A DNA stretch of 64,000 nt from RGIG1681 sp045594425 (GTDB lineage Bacteria > Bacillota > Clostridia > Christensenellales > UBA1242), in the NCBI GenBank assembly GCA_045594425.1, contig JAZNYK010000014.1, positions 1 to 64,000 on the forward strand, written 5' to 3'. The stretch's first letter is position 1; each line of letters begins with the position of its first letter. The notes under the pieces are model-generated. The model did no database searches. It saw nothing but the letters and a program-made list of their open reading frames with translations, and was not told the DNA's origin. The translations under genes and the position numbers were made by a program. Positions 6,474 through 15,226 of this stretch are shown in pieces.

Positions 6474-7541
6474 TTATACAAACTCATAAGGAACAAACTG
6501 AAATTCAAAACCTGTGTATTTTGAACGCTTAAGTTTTTTATAATCTTCCACTGCTGATTTGCATACATCATCAATATCATTAATTCGAACAATTACACCA
6601 TTATGCTCAACCAATGGAACAATATACCTCTTCTTTCCTTTAACACTTATACAATATTTTCCTTCAACAAGTTCTTCACACCCAAAAACACTTGTTGCAT
6701 TTTGAAAATTGACAAATGCTGCTTTTAAGTATTCATCCCCACAAGTTAAAATCAAATTATTTACATCGGCTTCAGACATTTGATACAAATCATCAATAGA
6801 AATAAATCCTTTAACATTCAAACTTTTAACTATGTCGGCATAAAATTGCATAACAGTTCGATTTGCATCACTGTCATAGTTTGCAAAAACCGGAAGTATT
6901 GAGAGTAAGAAATCTTTACAAATTTCAACAGTCTTAAATCCCAATTCATCAATGTCATCTTCATTTTTCAAAACAACAATGTCTTGATAGAATCTTTTTA
7001 TTTCTTCTAAACTCCACGCACCATATAAAAACAATCCATTTGAAAAAGTATACTCAAACCTGTCCGCACTTAACCTTGGTGTATCATTATCTGCAATTGG
7101 ATAAATATGATAATCACAAATCTCACTAACCTCAATACCATCACGTTTAAGCAATGACATTATTTTTGACGAATTTCTAATAATAAGTTCTGTCCTTTCT
7201 TCTGTGGATTCTTGATGTTCAGAATCGCCATTCATAAAGTCGATGCAATGTTTAAATGTTGGTGTTGCTATATCATGAAACAACCCTGCTAAGGTTTGTT
7301 TTTTATCTTTAGTAAAATTCCAAATCATCAGTGCCACACCAACGCTATGGTCAAGAGTTGAATTAAAAGAAATGTAGTCATAAATCTTTGAATAGTCAGT
7401 TCCACAAAGCATACTTATTCCAGAGAGCCTTTGCATTTCTTTTGTGTCTATATAATCAAAAAGCCATTCTGGAAATTCTGGTGACAACACCTTAAAATAA
7501 TCTTTTCTTAAATTGTCTAACTTATCATAATATTCACTCAT
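6474..7541 (-). CDS. HD-domain phosphohydrolase
   Basis: A 355-residue soluble HD-superfamily protein. The metal-binding residues are visible in order: DHSVGVA, then LFHDIATPTFKH (the HD doublet), within an N-terminal all-helical domain of about 200 residues. The arrangement resembles dGTPase/dNTPase-like and YdhJ-like HD hydrolases, which remove phosphate from nucleotides. The C-terminal 150 residues are not recognised. Divergent from the downstream GNAT gene, with which it shares a 130-base intergenic region; an extended -10 (TGATATAAT on the minus strand, 7565-7573) lies close to its start. The substrate is unknown. Confidence 0.7.
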   Translation of the reverse strand: MSEYYDKLDNLRKDYFKVLSPEFPEWLFDYIDTKEMQRLSGISMLCGTDYSKIYDYISFNSTLDHSVGVALMIWNFTKDKKQTLAGLFHDIATPTFKHCIDFMNGDSEHQESTEERTELIIRNSSKIMSLLKRDGIEVSEICDYHIYPIADNDTPRLSADRFEYTFSNGLFLYGAWSLEEIKRFYQDIVVLKNEDDIDELGFKTVEICKDFLLSILPVFANYDSDANRTVMQFYADIVKSLNVKGFISIDDLYQMSEADVNNLILTCGDEYLKAAFVNFQNATSVFGCEELVEGKYCISVKGKKRYIVPLVEHNGVIVRINDIDDVCKSAVEDYKKLKRSKYTGFEFQFVPYEFV

Positions 7542-7623
7542 AAACTTAAATCTCCTACCATTTCATTATATCACAAAATTTATAAAAATACTTTAACCTA
7601 TATGTTTATTTGTAACAAAATTA

Positions 7624-7652
7624 TTAACTTAATTTGCCATGTATGATATAAT
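7624..7652 (+). promoter_or_regulatory. Promoter of the 7672 GNAT gene (fixes the start codon)
   Basis: TTAACT (7624-7629), 17 bases, TATAAT (7647-7652). The -10 box lies downstream of the in-frame ATG at 7639, so translation must begin at ATG 7672. Confidence 0.6.
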
Positions 7653-7671
7653 GTGTTTAGAGGAAAAATTT

Positions 7672-8142
7672 ATGGATATAAAGATTAGAACTGCAACATT
7701 AAACGATTTGAAAACAATACAAGGTTTAAATGGTGAATTATTTGATTATGAAATAGAAAACAAGTTTGATTATTACATTAAAGATTGGGCGAAAAGCAAA
7801 GACTCTGAAGAATATTTTTCAGACTTAATTGAAAATCAATTTGTTATAATTGCCGAAACCAACAACTCACCAATTGCATATCTTGCTGGCTCAATTTATA
7901 ACGACAATACCCTATCTTATTATGAAGGTTTAACCGCCGAGTTAAACAATATGTTTGTAAAAGAGAAATATAGAAAATTTGGAATAGGAACAAAACTTGT
8001 AAACTCATTTTTAGATTGGTGCAAGCATAATAATGCAAAACGAGTCTTTGTTACCGCATCTGCAGGAAATGAAAATACAATAAAATTTTATAAAAATAAT
8101 GGTTTCTATAACATTAACACAACATTAAGAATAGATTTATAA
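7672..8142 (+). CDS. GNAT acetyltransferase
   Basis: 156 residues. NNMFVKEKYRKFGIGTKLV contains the acetyl-CoA-binding R-x-x-G-I-G loop, and FYKNNGFY is the usual end motif. GAGGAAAA precedes ATG 7672, and the promoter position rules out the ATG at 7639. The substrate cannot be read. It lies 100 bases upstream of another GNAT gene but the two proteins are clearly different, so this is not a recent duplication. Confidence 0.85.
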   Translation: MDIKIRTATLNDLKTIQGLNGELFDYEIENKFDYYIKDWAKSKDSEEYFSDLIENQFVIIAETNNSPIAYLAGSIYNDNTLSYYEGLTAELNNMFVKEKYRKFGIGTKLVNSFLDWCKHNNAKRVFVTASAGNENTIKFYKNNGFYNINTTLRIDL

Positions 8143-8216
8143 AACTGCAAAATATTTGTGATATTTTTAATATTGAAACAAATTTTCATTGCATTTAATT
8201 ACTTTTTGCAGTTTTT
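8141..8216 (+). terminator. Long-loop inverted repeat after the GNAT stop codon
   Basis: AAAACTGCAAAA (8141-8152) and TTTTGCAGTTTT (8204-8215) are a perfect 12-base inverted repeat separated by 51 bases, starting inside the stop codon. The right arm ends in a T-run, so a terminator is likely, although the loop is unusually long and the next gene's ribosome site begins only 12 bases later. Confidence 0.5.
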
Positions 8217-8242
8217 AAATGCAAATCAGAAAGGATACACAC

Positions 8243-8683
8243 ATGAAAATAAAAATTGTAAACGCAAAAAAAGAGCATAAAGAATACCTGCTAAAAGCAA
8301 ACGCTGAAATTAATAATATTAACGAAGTTTCACACGAAAGTGACTTCGCAAAAAATTTAGACAAAGATTATTTTACATCAAACCCTAAATTTAAATGCCT
8401 GGTTGCCCTTGCCGATGACAAACCTATTGGCATGATTTTATATTCAAAAATGTATTGGGCTGATGATGGTGTTGTTGTTTGGGTTTCTCAAGCACACGTT
8501 GAAAAAGAGTATAGAAAACATGGTGTTTTCTTAAAATTATTTCACGCTTTAAAACAAAGAAATAAGGATGCCGTTTTAATTTCTTGTGCAACTGGCAAAC
8601 CAAACAAAACGATGCAAAGAATATTTGAGTTTGCCGGCGGAAAACAAATTGACCTGTTGTTCTATTACATACCTATCGACTAA
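8243..8683 (+). CDS. GNAT-like acetyltransferase
   Basis: 146 residues with a looser GNAT fold: the CoA-binding region is HVEKEYRKHGVFLKLFHAL, and the C-terminal FEFAGGKQI replaces the usual F-Y-x-x-x-G-F. ATG 8243 is chosen because AGAAAGGA lies eight bases upstream, whereas ATG 8219 sits in the hairpin tail with no site. Probably an N-acetyltransferase of unknown substrate, transcribed after the hairpin at 8141-8216. Confidence 0.7.
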   Translation: MKIKIVNAKKEHKEYLLKANAEINNINEVSHESDFAKNLDKDYFTSNPKFKCLVALADDKPIGMILYSKMYWADDGVVVWVSQAHVEKEYRKHGVFLKLFHALKQRNKDAVLISCATGKPNKTMQRIFEFAGGKQIDLLFYYIPID

Positions 8684-8694
8684 TTCGACATAAT

Positions 8695-8765
8695 TTGACA
8701 TTTTTCTACTTTTAATTTATTATATCCTTATGTGGTCTAACAACCAACCACAAACACTAAGGATA
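8695..8765 (+). promoter_or_regulatory. Promoter with nested palindrome upstream of the lipoprotein gene
   Basis: TTGACA (8695-8700), 17 bases, TATTAT (8718-8723). Two nested inverted repeats follow: TATCCTTA/TAAGGATA (8723-8730 and 8758-8765) and TGTGGT/ACCACA (8731-8736 and 8747-8752). The outer arms cover the end of the -10 box and the AAGGA ribosome site, so the structure could be an operator or, in a longer transcript, a hairpin hiding the ribosome site. Confidence 0.5.
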
Positions 8766-8773
8766 AAATAAAT

Positions 8774-9322
8774 ATGAATAAAATTTACAAACTTCTAAAC
8801 GCCTGTTTGTTATTTATGTTTTCTATTGTAACACTCGTTGGATGTTCAACAAATAATTCAACAAATAACCAAAACACAACAAGCCAATCTTTTGTTGGGA
8901 TTGTGATTTATCAAAACGCACCTAACAACACCAACTGGAATAACATTGATAATTTTGAAAATTATATATTATCTGAAATCTCTTTCGATAATGCAATTCC
9001 AACAACAAACAAGTTTTTGTTTTATATTTTTAACAATTCTGAATCATTTGATAGCAACACTCGTTTTAATTCAATAACATCATCAAGCACTCTTGAATTT
9101 GATATTGAATTATTATATGAAACAACAGAGGTGTATACCTGCTTTGTATACAAAGATTCAGATGATAACTACAGCATTACATCTGCTGGCTTTCAAAATA
9201 TTGATTTTTCAAAAACAAACACACTTGCTCACACAGCAAAAGACAACACAACTTATAAAGTATCTTCAATAACTAATATAAAAGTCAATTATTCAAACAA
9301 CTTATCTTCAACAAAAAAATAG
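8774..9322 (+). CDS. Putative lipoprotein of unknown function
   Basis: 182 residues with a type II signal peptide: a short basic start, a hydrophobic stretch and the lipobox LVGC (Cys near residue 24), followed by an Asn/Thr/Ser-rich linker typical of surface lipoproteins. The mature part (about 140 residues) is rich in Asn, Thr and Phe and has no motif I know. It would be lipidated and then processed by LspA, whose gene lies at 51684-52163. Single-gene unit between a promoter and a terminator. Confidence 0.8.
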   Translation: MNKIYKLLNACLLFMFSIVTLVGCSTNNSTNNQNTTSQSFVGIVIYQNAPNNTNWNNIDNFENYILSEISFDNAIPTTNKFLFYIFNNSESFDSNTRFNSITSSSTLEFDIELLYETTEVYTCFVYKDSDDNYSITSAGFQNIDFSKTNTLAHTAKDNTTYKVSSITNIKVNYSNNLSSTKK

Positions 9323-9349
9323 GATGATTTTTTCATCCTATTTTTTTTC
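9319..9349. terminator. Bidirectional terminator
   Basis: ATAGGATGA/TCATCCTAT with a T-rich loop and T8 on the plus strand. It separates the lipoprotein gene from the convergent amidohydrolase-like gene, whose stop codon lies in the right arm. Confidence 0.85.
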
Positions 9350-10570
9350 ACCCATTATATAAGTTTCTAAAACTTTGTTATCTTCCACCAGAACAAAAGT
9401 CGCATTTTTTCCATTCTCAATTGTTCCCTTTTGTTCTTGGTCAAACAGGGATTTTGCCGAATTTAATATCAACACTTTTAAAGCATCATCAAAACCAATT
9501 TTTTGCTTGTTTGAAAGGACACTAACATTTTCTGTAGAAATACTTTTTGCAAGTTCAAATGGAGCGACAATTTCATTTCTTTCACTTTGAAGCAAAAATG
9601 TCATGTTTTGATTTTTCAAAACAGCAATTGGTTTCAACTTACTTGTTCTGACTCTACCCAACATTTTTCTCAGTTCTTTTTTATGTGAAATAAGGTCATC
9701 AAATTGAAATGAAGGAGATATTTGAAGTTCCTGCATTTTTAATAATTGTTTTTTGTTTAGAATATTACACTTTAATGCAATTGGCTTAAAATTATCTTCA
9801 ACTTTTTCTTTTTTTACAACTTCTTCAAACACTCTTAAAAACTGCTCAACCGCTTTATCACCATTGGTTTCAACAACCAATTGTTTTTTTTCTTCAAGTG
9901 CTGTTTTTATTAAAAATGATAACTGTTCATCATAATATTCTGAAAACCCTACATAGCCACCTTCATGCTTATATGGTTTCTTTAGCCACGCTTTTATATC
10001 CAAAATATTTCCATCAATTGCAAGTGAATAACCACCAAGCCTGAAATGATTTTTATATTTTCGATATGTTCTGCAATTGTTATCCATCACCTCTTTTGCG
10101 TTTTTTATATCAATATAAGCAATGACGTCCAACTCAAGCAAATTTGCTTCTGATAGTTTTTTCCAAAAAACAAACTCCTTGCCTGTTACATATAATTCTT
10201 GAATAGTAGTAATTCCTACATTCAAAAACTGTTTTTGGATTTTTAAAAATTCTTTTTTATAAATCTCAAAATTATTAAACTTTTCGTAATTTTCATCAAC
10301 TTCAGTGTTATCTTCTAAATTCTTTTCTTTTTTAGACTTTCTTAAATTTGATTCAATCATCGAATAAATGCTTGTGTCAATGCTAAAAAATGCTGGATAA
10401 ACCTCCTTGCCTTTTAAATCAATCAACTTTACATCATCTCGCTTAAGTTCAAAAACTTCATCTTTTGAGCCAACCAAAACAATTGAACCATCATTAACCA
10501 AAAATGCATCCGCCTCAAAACCACTTTCAACAAATGTATGAACTTTTGCATTGTAAAAAATTTGCTGCAT
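9338..10570 (-). CDS. Amidohydrolase-like protein with lost metal ligands
   Basis: 410 residues with the plan of a YtcJ-type amidohydrolase: a small beta domain at both ends (N-terminal AFLVNDGSIVLVGSKDEV; C-terminal GTIENGKNATFVLVEDNKV) around a barrel. The expected metal motif G-F-I-D-S-H-x-H is here YPAFFSIDTSIY, so both His are gone, and the barrel motif H-A-I-G-D-x-A appears as ETNGDKAV, so that His is also missing. It is therefore probably not a metal hydrolase; a binding role or inactive paralogue is more likely. It lies two bases from the phosphatase gene upstream, in the same operon. The family call rests on the end motifs. Confidence 0.6.
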   Translation of the reverse strand: MQQIFYNAKVHTFVESGFEADAFLVNDGSIVLVGSKDEVFELKRDDVKLIDLKGKEVYPAFFSIDTSIYSMIESNLRKSKKEKNLEDNTEVDENYEKFNNFEIYKKEFLKIQKQFLNVGITTIQELYVTGKEFVFWKKLSEANLLELDVIAYIDIKNAKEVMDNNCRTYRKYKNHFRLGGYSLAIDGNILDIKAWLKKPYKHEGGYVGFSEYYDEQLSFLIKTALEEKKQLVVETNGDKAVEQFLRVFEEVVKKEKVEDNFKPIALKCNILNKKQLLKMQELQISPSFQFDDLISHKKELRKMLGRVRTSKLKPIAVLKNQNMTFLLQSERNEIVAPFELAKSISTENVSVLSNKQKIGFDDALKVLILNSAKSLFDQEQKGTIENGKNATFVLVEDNKVLETYIMGEKK

Positions 10571-10572
10571 AA

Positions 10573-11094
10573 TTATATCCTTTCGTTAATTTCAATGTAA
10601 ACTTTTCCACAGGTTCCAAGTCTATACCAATTGATGTTTTTGTTTTTATAAATTCCATTAATGTAAGCCATCAAAGCATAAAAAGTTCCACTATGTGCAA
10701 CCAAAATAATATTTTCATTTTTATCAATATGTTTATCAATTATTTTTTTAAACTGCAGAAAATTTCTAGACAAATATTCTTTGCAACCTTCAGGATTTTC
10801 ATGCGAAAACATTGGATTTAAATAATTATCATACCATTCTTGTTCATCCGCATTTTGAGGTTCCTTTGTTTTTAATAATTGTCTATCACGGATTCCTTCA
10901 AGAACTTCTATTTCAAGCCCATGTTTTTCCTGAAAAACACTTGCAGTTTCAAGACATCTGTTAACTGGAGAACAATAAAGTTTTGAAAATTCAAAAGTTT
11001 CATTTTCCCTCATAACCATCTTAAGTTGTTCTTTTCCAAACTTTGTAAGTTTATTATTTTTTGCCTCAGCGTGCCTAACAAACATTATAATCAT
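10573..11094 (-). CDS. Histidine phosphatase family protein (phosphoglycerate mutase-like)
   Basis: 173 residues. MFVRHAEA gives the R-H-G/A catalytic His, and LVAHSGTF supplies the second His. Members remove phosphate from small molecules or proteins. Start at ATG 11094, nine bases after GAGG; the upstream TTG at 11109 is too close to that site. It is the first gene of a two-gene operon with the amidohydrolase-like protein. The exact substrate cannot be read; the alpha-ribazole phosphatase or YhfR-type branches are possible. Confidence 0.8.
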   Translation of the reverse strand: MIIMFVRHAEAKNNKLTKFGKEQLKMVMRENETFEFSKLYCSPVNRCLETASVFQEKHGLEIEVLEGIRDRQLLKTKEPQNADEQEWYDNYLNPMFSHENPEGCKEYLSRNFLQFKKIIDKHIDKNENIILVAHSGTFYALMAYINGIYKNKNINWYRLGTCGKVYIEINERI

Positions 11095-11114
11095 TTTATT
11101 TAACCTCAATTATA

Positions 11115-11143
11115 ATTTTAATGAGCAAAATCAAAGATGTCAA
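11115..11143 (-). promoter_or_regulatory. SigA-type promoter of the histidine phosphatase operon
   Basis: On the minus strand TTGACA (11138-11143), 17 bases, TAAAAT (11115-11120). Confidence 0.7.
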
Positions 11144-11246
11144 ACATATATTAAATAAATATTGGTTATAAAATAAAAACTAATCAATATTGTATAAATG
11201 TTTTAATTATTCACAAACTAACCATATAAAAACTTTCGAGGTGCTC

Positions 11247-12374
11247 ATGAGATATTTTTTTCAAAACTTAACGCCTTTTAAAAAGCGTTACATTCCAATT
11301 TTTTCAAGCCTTGCAGCAATTTTTGTTTTATCATTTATTTTAATTTTAACACTTCCAACAATAACACATAATCTGCTAACTAACCCAAACAAAACATCAA
11401 AAAGTGGATGGCCAACCAGACTTGCAGCACCTTATATTGATATGTCATCTTGGGTTGACACAGCGAGTGCGTATAGCATTAACGGAGCCCCAAATCTCGG
11501 CAAATTAAGTGACGAAAGTGGTTTTAAATATTTCAACCTCGGATTCATTCAACCAGACACAACCACCCCACTCGATTCAGAAGGAAATATTCGCTGGGGC
11601 TGGGGCGGATATTACTCTCTTGGAAATGCAAATCCAAATAACTTACAATATAAAGGAATTTTGCAATCACTTCAAAGTTTGCGTGACAAAGGTGGCGACT
11701 ACACAATTTCAATTGGCGGACAACTTGGTGCAGCACCATGGGTCGTCACTCAAAACGAAGATAAATTATTCAATTTCTATAAAGAAATAGTCGACCTTTA
11801 TAAGGTAAAACGTTTAGACCTAGACATTGAAGAATCAAATCAAGACCAATCCCAAAACATCATTAACGCAAAAGCAATTAAAAAACTTCAAAATGAAACT
11901 AATGTCGAAATCACATTAACTATTCCAATCATGCCTAGCGGATGGCAAGATAAACAAATCAATATTATAAAAGCATATTTAGATGCAGACGTTGATATTG
12001 CAATTATCAATTCAATGACAATGTGTTACGGAACTGGAGTTTATGAAAATGAAGATTATGGAACAGCATCAGTCAGAGCAATAACCAACTCTATAAAACA
12101 AATGAAAGAAATTTATGCGGACTATGGTTTCATCCTTTCAGATGACCAAGCCTATTTAAAAACCGGTGCAACCTTTTCAATTGGATATGAAAGTAATTTG
12201 TATCCAACATTCACTTTAGCAATGGCTCAAACAGTGCTTGACGATGCGTCAAAAAACAACTATGGTTTACTTTCAATGTGGTCTATGGGCAGAGATGCAA
12301 TGCTTGAACAAAACCAAGCAATAAGTTCTCAATACAACTATTCAAACATAATAAAACAATATAATGAAAAATAA
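11247..12374 (+). CDS. GH18-family glycosidase (chitinase-like), membrane-anchored or secreted
   Basis: 375 residues. An N-terminal basic patch and a long hydrophobic segment (about 20-42) act as signal or anchor. The catalytic motif D-x-D-x-E of glycoside hydrolase family 18 is clear in RLDLDIEES. The early PYIDMSSW and LGFIQPD segments match bacterial chitinases with a single-domain barrel. It would cleave beta-1,4 GlcNAc links in chitin, peptidoglycan or glycans outside the cell. GAGGTG before ATG 11247 decides the start over the ATG at 11190. No carbohydrate-binding module is seen. Some GH18 proteins of spore formers act on cortex or spore coat, but there is no evidence for that here. Confidence 0.8.
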   Translation: MRYFFQNLTPFKKRYIPIFSSLAAIFVLSFILILTLPTITHNLLTNPNKTSKSGWPTRLAAPYIDMSSWVDTASAYSINGAPNLGKLSDESGFKYFNLGFIQPDTTTPLDSEGNIRWGWGGYYSLGNANPNNLQYKGILQSLQSLRDKGGDYTISIGGQLGAAPWVVTQNEDKLFNFYKEIVDLYKVKRLDLDIEESNQDQSQNIINAKAIKKLQNETNVEITLTIPIMPSGWQDKQINIIKAYLDADVDIAIINSMTMCYGTGVYENEDYGTASVRAITNSIKQMKEIYADYGFILSDDQAYLKTGATFSIGYESNLYPTFTLAMAQTVLDDASKNNYGLLSMWSMGRDAMLEQNQAISSQYNYSNIIKQYNEK

Positions 12375-12380
12375 AAACGC

Positions 12381-12419
12381 AAAAAAGTGGTAAAATGATT
12401 AAATTTTACCACTTTTTAA
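12381..12419. terminator. Bidirectional terminator between the GH18 gene and spoIVA
   Basis: AAAAAGTGGTAAAAT pairs with ATTTTACCACTTTTT; A and T runs on both sides serve both convergent genes. Confidence 0.9.
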
Positions 12420-12425
12420 TGCTAT

Positions 12426-13904
12426 TTATAATAAAATACAAATCACCCCACCCTTTCGTTCATTTACTATTTTGGTAAGTGTTTTTCTCATTTTAGTTTG
12501 AACTTCTTCAGGAAGCCCTGCTATTTTGGAGTCAATTGAATCCTTAACAAGTTCATTCATTGGCTTTCCAAACATATTTTTATTCCATATGTCTTGTTTG
12601 TTATTTTCAAATTCATTCATCATATAAGAAACAAGTGATCCGCTTTGTTCAATATTTCCCACCGCAGGACAAACCTCTGAATTGACATCTACTCGCATAA
12701 TATGCAAACTTGGTGCGGTTGCTTTCAACTTGATGCTAGAACTTCCATTTTTTGTAATAATTTCTGGTTCCTGTAATTCAAGGTCTTCAATAGATGGATT
12801 AACCACTCCATAACCGGTTTCTTTAACCATATCTAATGCAGTCTTAATTTTATCATATTCTGCCTTTGCCCTTACAAGTTCTTTTAGATAAACCATCAAA
12901 GAACAATCATCATTAATATCAACCCCACATTCTTTGCTTATGGTTTTGTAATACAATCCTTCATCAACTGGAATCGCAATATCAATTTCGCCATTTGACA
13001 TATTTAATTTTTCAACCGAAACTGTTTTTACATCTTGATTTTCAGCAAACATTTCAAGTAAATTTTGATAGTCACTCATCTTATAAATTTTCGAAGAATA
13101 TTCTTTAACTTCATTTAAAATTTCTTGAATAAACTCATCTTCATAAGGCAGTGACATTATCCATTTTGGAAGTTTAAAGTTAATTTCAGTTACAGGAAAT
13201 TCCATTAAAATCATTCTTATGATATTGGTGATTTCATCCAAGTCCATTTTCGAAACATCCATAGGAATAACTGGGATGTTATATTTTTGTTTTAAAGATT
13301 CAGCAAGTTCAACTGTTTGAACAACTCCAGGCATCCTTGAATTTAAAACAATAACAAATGGCTTGTTATTTGCTTTAAGTTCATCAACAACACGCTCTTC
13401 AGCCTTAACATAACTATCCCTTGGAATGTCCGCAATAGTTCCATCTGTTGTAACAAGCACAGCAATTGTTGAATGCTCCGAAATAACTTTGTGAGTTCCA
13501 ATTTCCGCAGCCTGTTCAAAAGGCATTTCTTCTTCGCTCCACAAGGTTTTCACCATGCGAGGTGCATCGCCATCCATAAACCCATTTGCCCCTTCAATAG
13601 CATACCCCACACAATCAACAAGTCTAACCCTTGCAGAAACATCTTTACCAAAATCTACCGAAACAGCCTCACTTGGAACAAATTTTGGTTGCATAGTCAT
13701 CACGGTTTTTCCCGCACCTGATTGAGGCATTTCATCAATTGTTCTTTGTTTTTCATAGTCATTTGAAATATTATCTAAAATTGACGATTGCATAAACTTG
13801 GAAATAAATGTAGACTTTCCTGTTCTAACAGGACCAACAACACCAACATAAATATCTCCACCAGTTCGCTTTGCAATATCGTTATATATATCAAAGTTAT
13901 TCAT
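12426..13904 (-). CDS. spoIVA: Stage IV sporulation protein A, spore-coat ATPase
   Basis: 492 residues, the same length as the Bacillus subtilis protein. The TRAFAC-type ATPase domain begins with YVGVVGPVRTGKST (Walker A) and has LVDCVGYAIEGANG downstream; the C-terminus GGVICILL resembles the conserved tail that binds the spore membrane through SpoVM. SpoIVA polymerises with ATP on the mother-cell side of the forespore and forms the base layer of the coat. A sigma-E-type promoter precedes it. In many Clostridia spoIVA closes a der-plsY-gpsA-spoIVA run; here a regulator and a SHOCT protein sit where gpsA is expected. Confidence 0.95.
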   Translation of the reverse strand: MNNFDIYNDIAKRTGGDIYVGVVGPVRTGKSTFISKFMQSSILDNISNDYEKQRTIDEMPQSGAGKTVMTMQPKFVPSEAVSVDFGKDVSARVRLVDCVGYAIEGANGFMDGDAPRMVKTLWSEEEMPFEQAAEIGTHKVISEHSTIAVLVTTDGTIADIPRDSYVKAEERVVDELKANNKPFVIVLNSRMPGVVQTVELAESLKQKYNIPVIPMDVSKMDLDEITNIIRMILMEFPVTEINFKLPKWIMSLPYEDEFIQEILNEVKEYSSKIYKMSDYQNLLEMFAENQDVKTVSVEKLNMSNGEIDIAIPVDEGLYYKTISKECGVDINDDCSLMVYLKELVRAKAEYDKIKTALDMVKETGYGVVNPSIEDLELQEPEIITKNGSSSIKLKATAPSLHIMRVDVNSEVCPAVGNIEQSGSLVSYMMNEFENNKQDIWNKNMFGKPMNELVKDSIDSKIAGLPEEVQTKMRKTLTKIVNERKGGVICILL

Positions 13905-13931
13905 ATATCCTCCACTTTGTGTTTCTACAAA

Positions 13932-13961
13932 ATATATATGATTAACTTATTTTCAATATTA
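13932..13961 (-). promoter_or_regulatory. Sigma-E-type promoter of spoIVA
   Basis: On the minus strand TAATATT (13955-13961) is followed after 14 bases by CATATATAT (13932-13940), close to the sigma-E consensus ATATT-N14-CATACA-T. SpoIVA is a mother-cell protein made under sigma-E in known spore formers. Confidence 0.6.
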
Positions 13962-13974
13962 CATCAACAAAATA

Positions 13975-14005
13975 AAAAACTTTATCTAAAATAGATAAAG
14001 TTTTT
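13975..14005. terminator. Bidirectional terminator upstream of spoIVA
   Basis: AAAAACTTTATCTA and TAGATAAAGTTTTT form a 14-base perfect stem. It ends the XRE gene and insulates the spoIVA promoter. Confidence 0.9.
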
Positions 14006-14008
14006 CTT

Positions 14009-15064
14009 TCAGTTTTTATTTTTGTTCTTCAACCAACGAATTATACCAATTATAATTAATATAACCGAAATGCTTATTAACGTTAAAAATATAATGCAAT
14101 GAATATTATTCTCAATTGTAGATTCAATATTCCAATTTAGAAAATTCGCTTTAAATATATTCGTTTGATTTATCTCTTGCTGAACATTATAATTATCAAC
14201 CTTTAAAAATGGAATAATCAAATACACAACATCAATTAAAAATAAAATAATACTTGTCTTTAAAAACCTGTTTACTTTTAAAAATCTTACACTTAATAAT
14301 AAATTCAAAAACAAATAAACATCAACAACTATAGGCAAGGCAATTTTAAAATACCAATAAACATTAGAAGAATAATTGTTTTGTGCGGTATACACATTTA
14401 TCACACAAAGAAGAATATTTAAAACTATAAAATCAATTGCTATTGATAAAAAATCATTATAGTTTTTAACTCTAGAAAAAATATTATACTTTGAAATATA
14501 AATCGGCATAAATATAACAACCATCCCAAACAAAACCGAAATTGCCGAAACTAAAAACCAATGACCATTTGTGTAAATACAACAAACTCCCAAAAGCAAG
14601 CATAGCGATAAATACATTAAAAGCGGCAATAAAATCAATTTATGCTTTTTAATCAATTTCGGAAGATTTGTAAAGGAAAATGCTAATATCAATGCAGACA
14701 AAACAATCCAAAACCAAGATAATGTTCTATCTATTGCTAAATTGCAGATAAAACACACTAGCAATGCAATTGTATATGAAATATAAAAAAACATATCCCA
14801 AGAAGTCGAAACCATTCGCCATTTCTTTGCTTGAACTTTTTCCGTTCTCGTTTGTTTATCAACACTTGCTGTTATAAGTTCATGTTCAGTAACATCCAAC
14901 AATTCAGACAATTTTGGAAGCAATGTAATATCAGGATGCGCAACATCTTTTTCCCATTTGCTTACAGTAGACTCAGACACAAATAAAGATTTTGCCAAGT
15001 CTTTTTGTGTCAATTTTTTTTCTTGTCTTTTTTGTTTTAAAAATTTGCCAAAACTATTTTCCAT
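14009..15064 (-). CDS. XRE-family regulator with a multi-pass membrane domain
   Basis: 351 residues. Residues about 5-60 are a helix-turn-helix of the XRE type (LTQKDLAKSLFVSESTVSKW then EKDVAHPDITLLPKLSELL). After a short linker come about eight or nine hydrophobic segments to the C-terminus. A DNA-binding head on a membrane body suggests a sensor that regulates transcription from the membrane. AAGGAG six bases before ATG 15064 decides the start (TTG at 15070 is also in frame). No target is evident; a loose CACTTAT/ATAAGTG repeat at 15106-15140 upstream could be its operator. No enzymatic motif in the membrane part. Confidence 0.8.
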   Translation of the reverse strand: MENSFGKFLKQKRQEKKLTQKDLAKSLFVSESTVSKWEKDVAHPDITLLPKLSELLDVTEHELITASVDKQTRTEKVQAKKWRMVSTSWDMFFYISYTIALLVCFICNLAIDRTLSWFWIVLSALILAFSFTNLPKLIKKHKLILLPLLMYLSLCLLLGVCCIYTNGHWFLVSAISVLFGMVVIFMPIYISKYNIFSRVKNYNDFLSIAIDFIVLNILLCVINVYTAQNNYSSNVYWYFKIALPIVVDVYLFLNLLLSVRFLKVNRFLKTSIILFLIDVVYLIIPFLKVDNYNVQQEINQTNIFKANFLNWNIESTIENNIHCIIFLTLISISVILIIIGIIRWLKNKNKN

Positions 15065-15189
15065 AGCCAACTCCTTCAGACAATTAAATTATAACACATG
15101 GCACTCACTTATGCATTTCTTTTTATATAATATATAAGTGGAAAATTATTCAACCCCAAAATTCATAATAAAAACAAAATTTTTCAGTC

Positions 15190-15226
15190 AAAAAAAGTTG
15201 AACTAACAGTTCAACTTTTTCTTTTT
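15190..15226. terminator. Intrinsic terminator after the SHOCT-protein gene
   Basis: AAAAAGTTGAAC pairs with GTTCAACTTTTT around a five-base loop; A-run and T-run on either side. It ends the der-plsY-SHOCT transcript. Confidence 0.88.
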
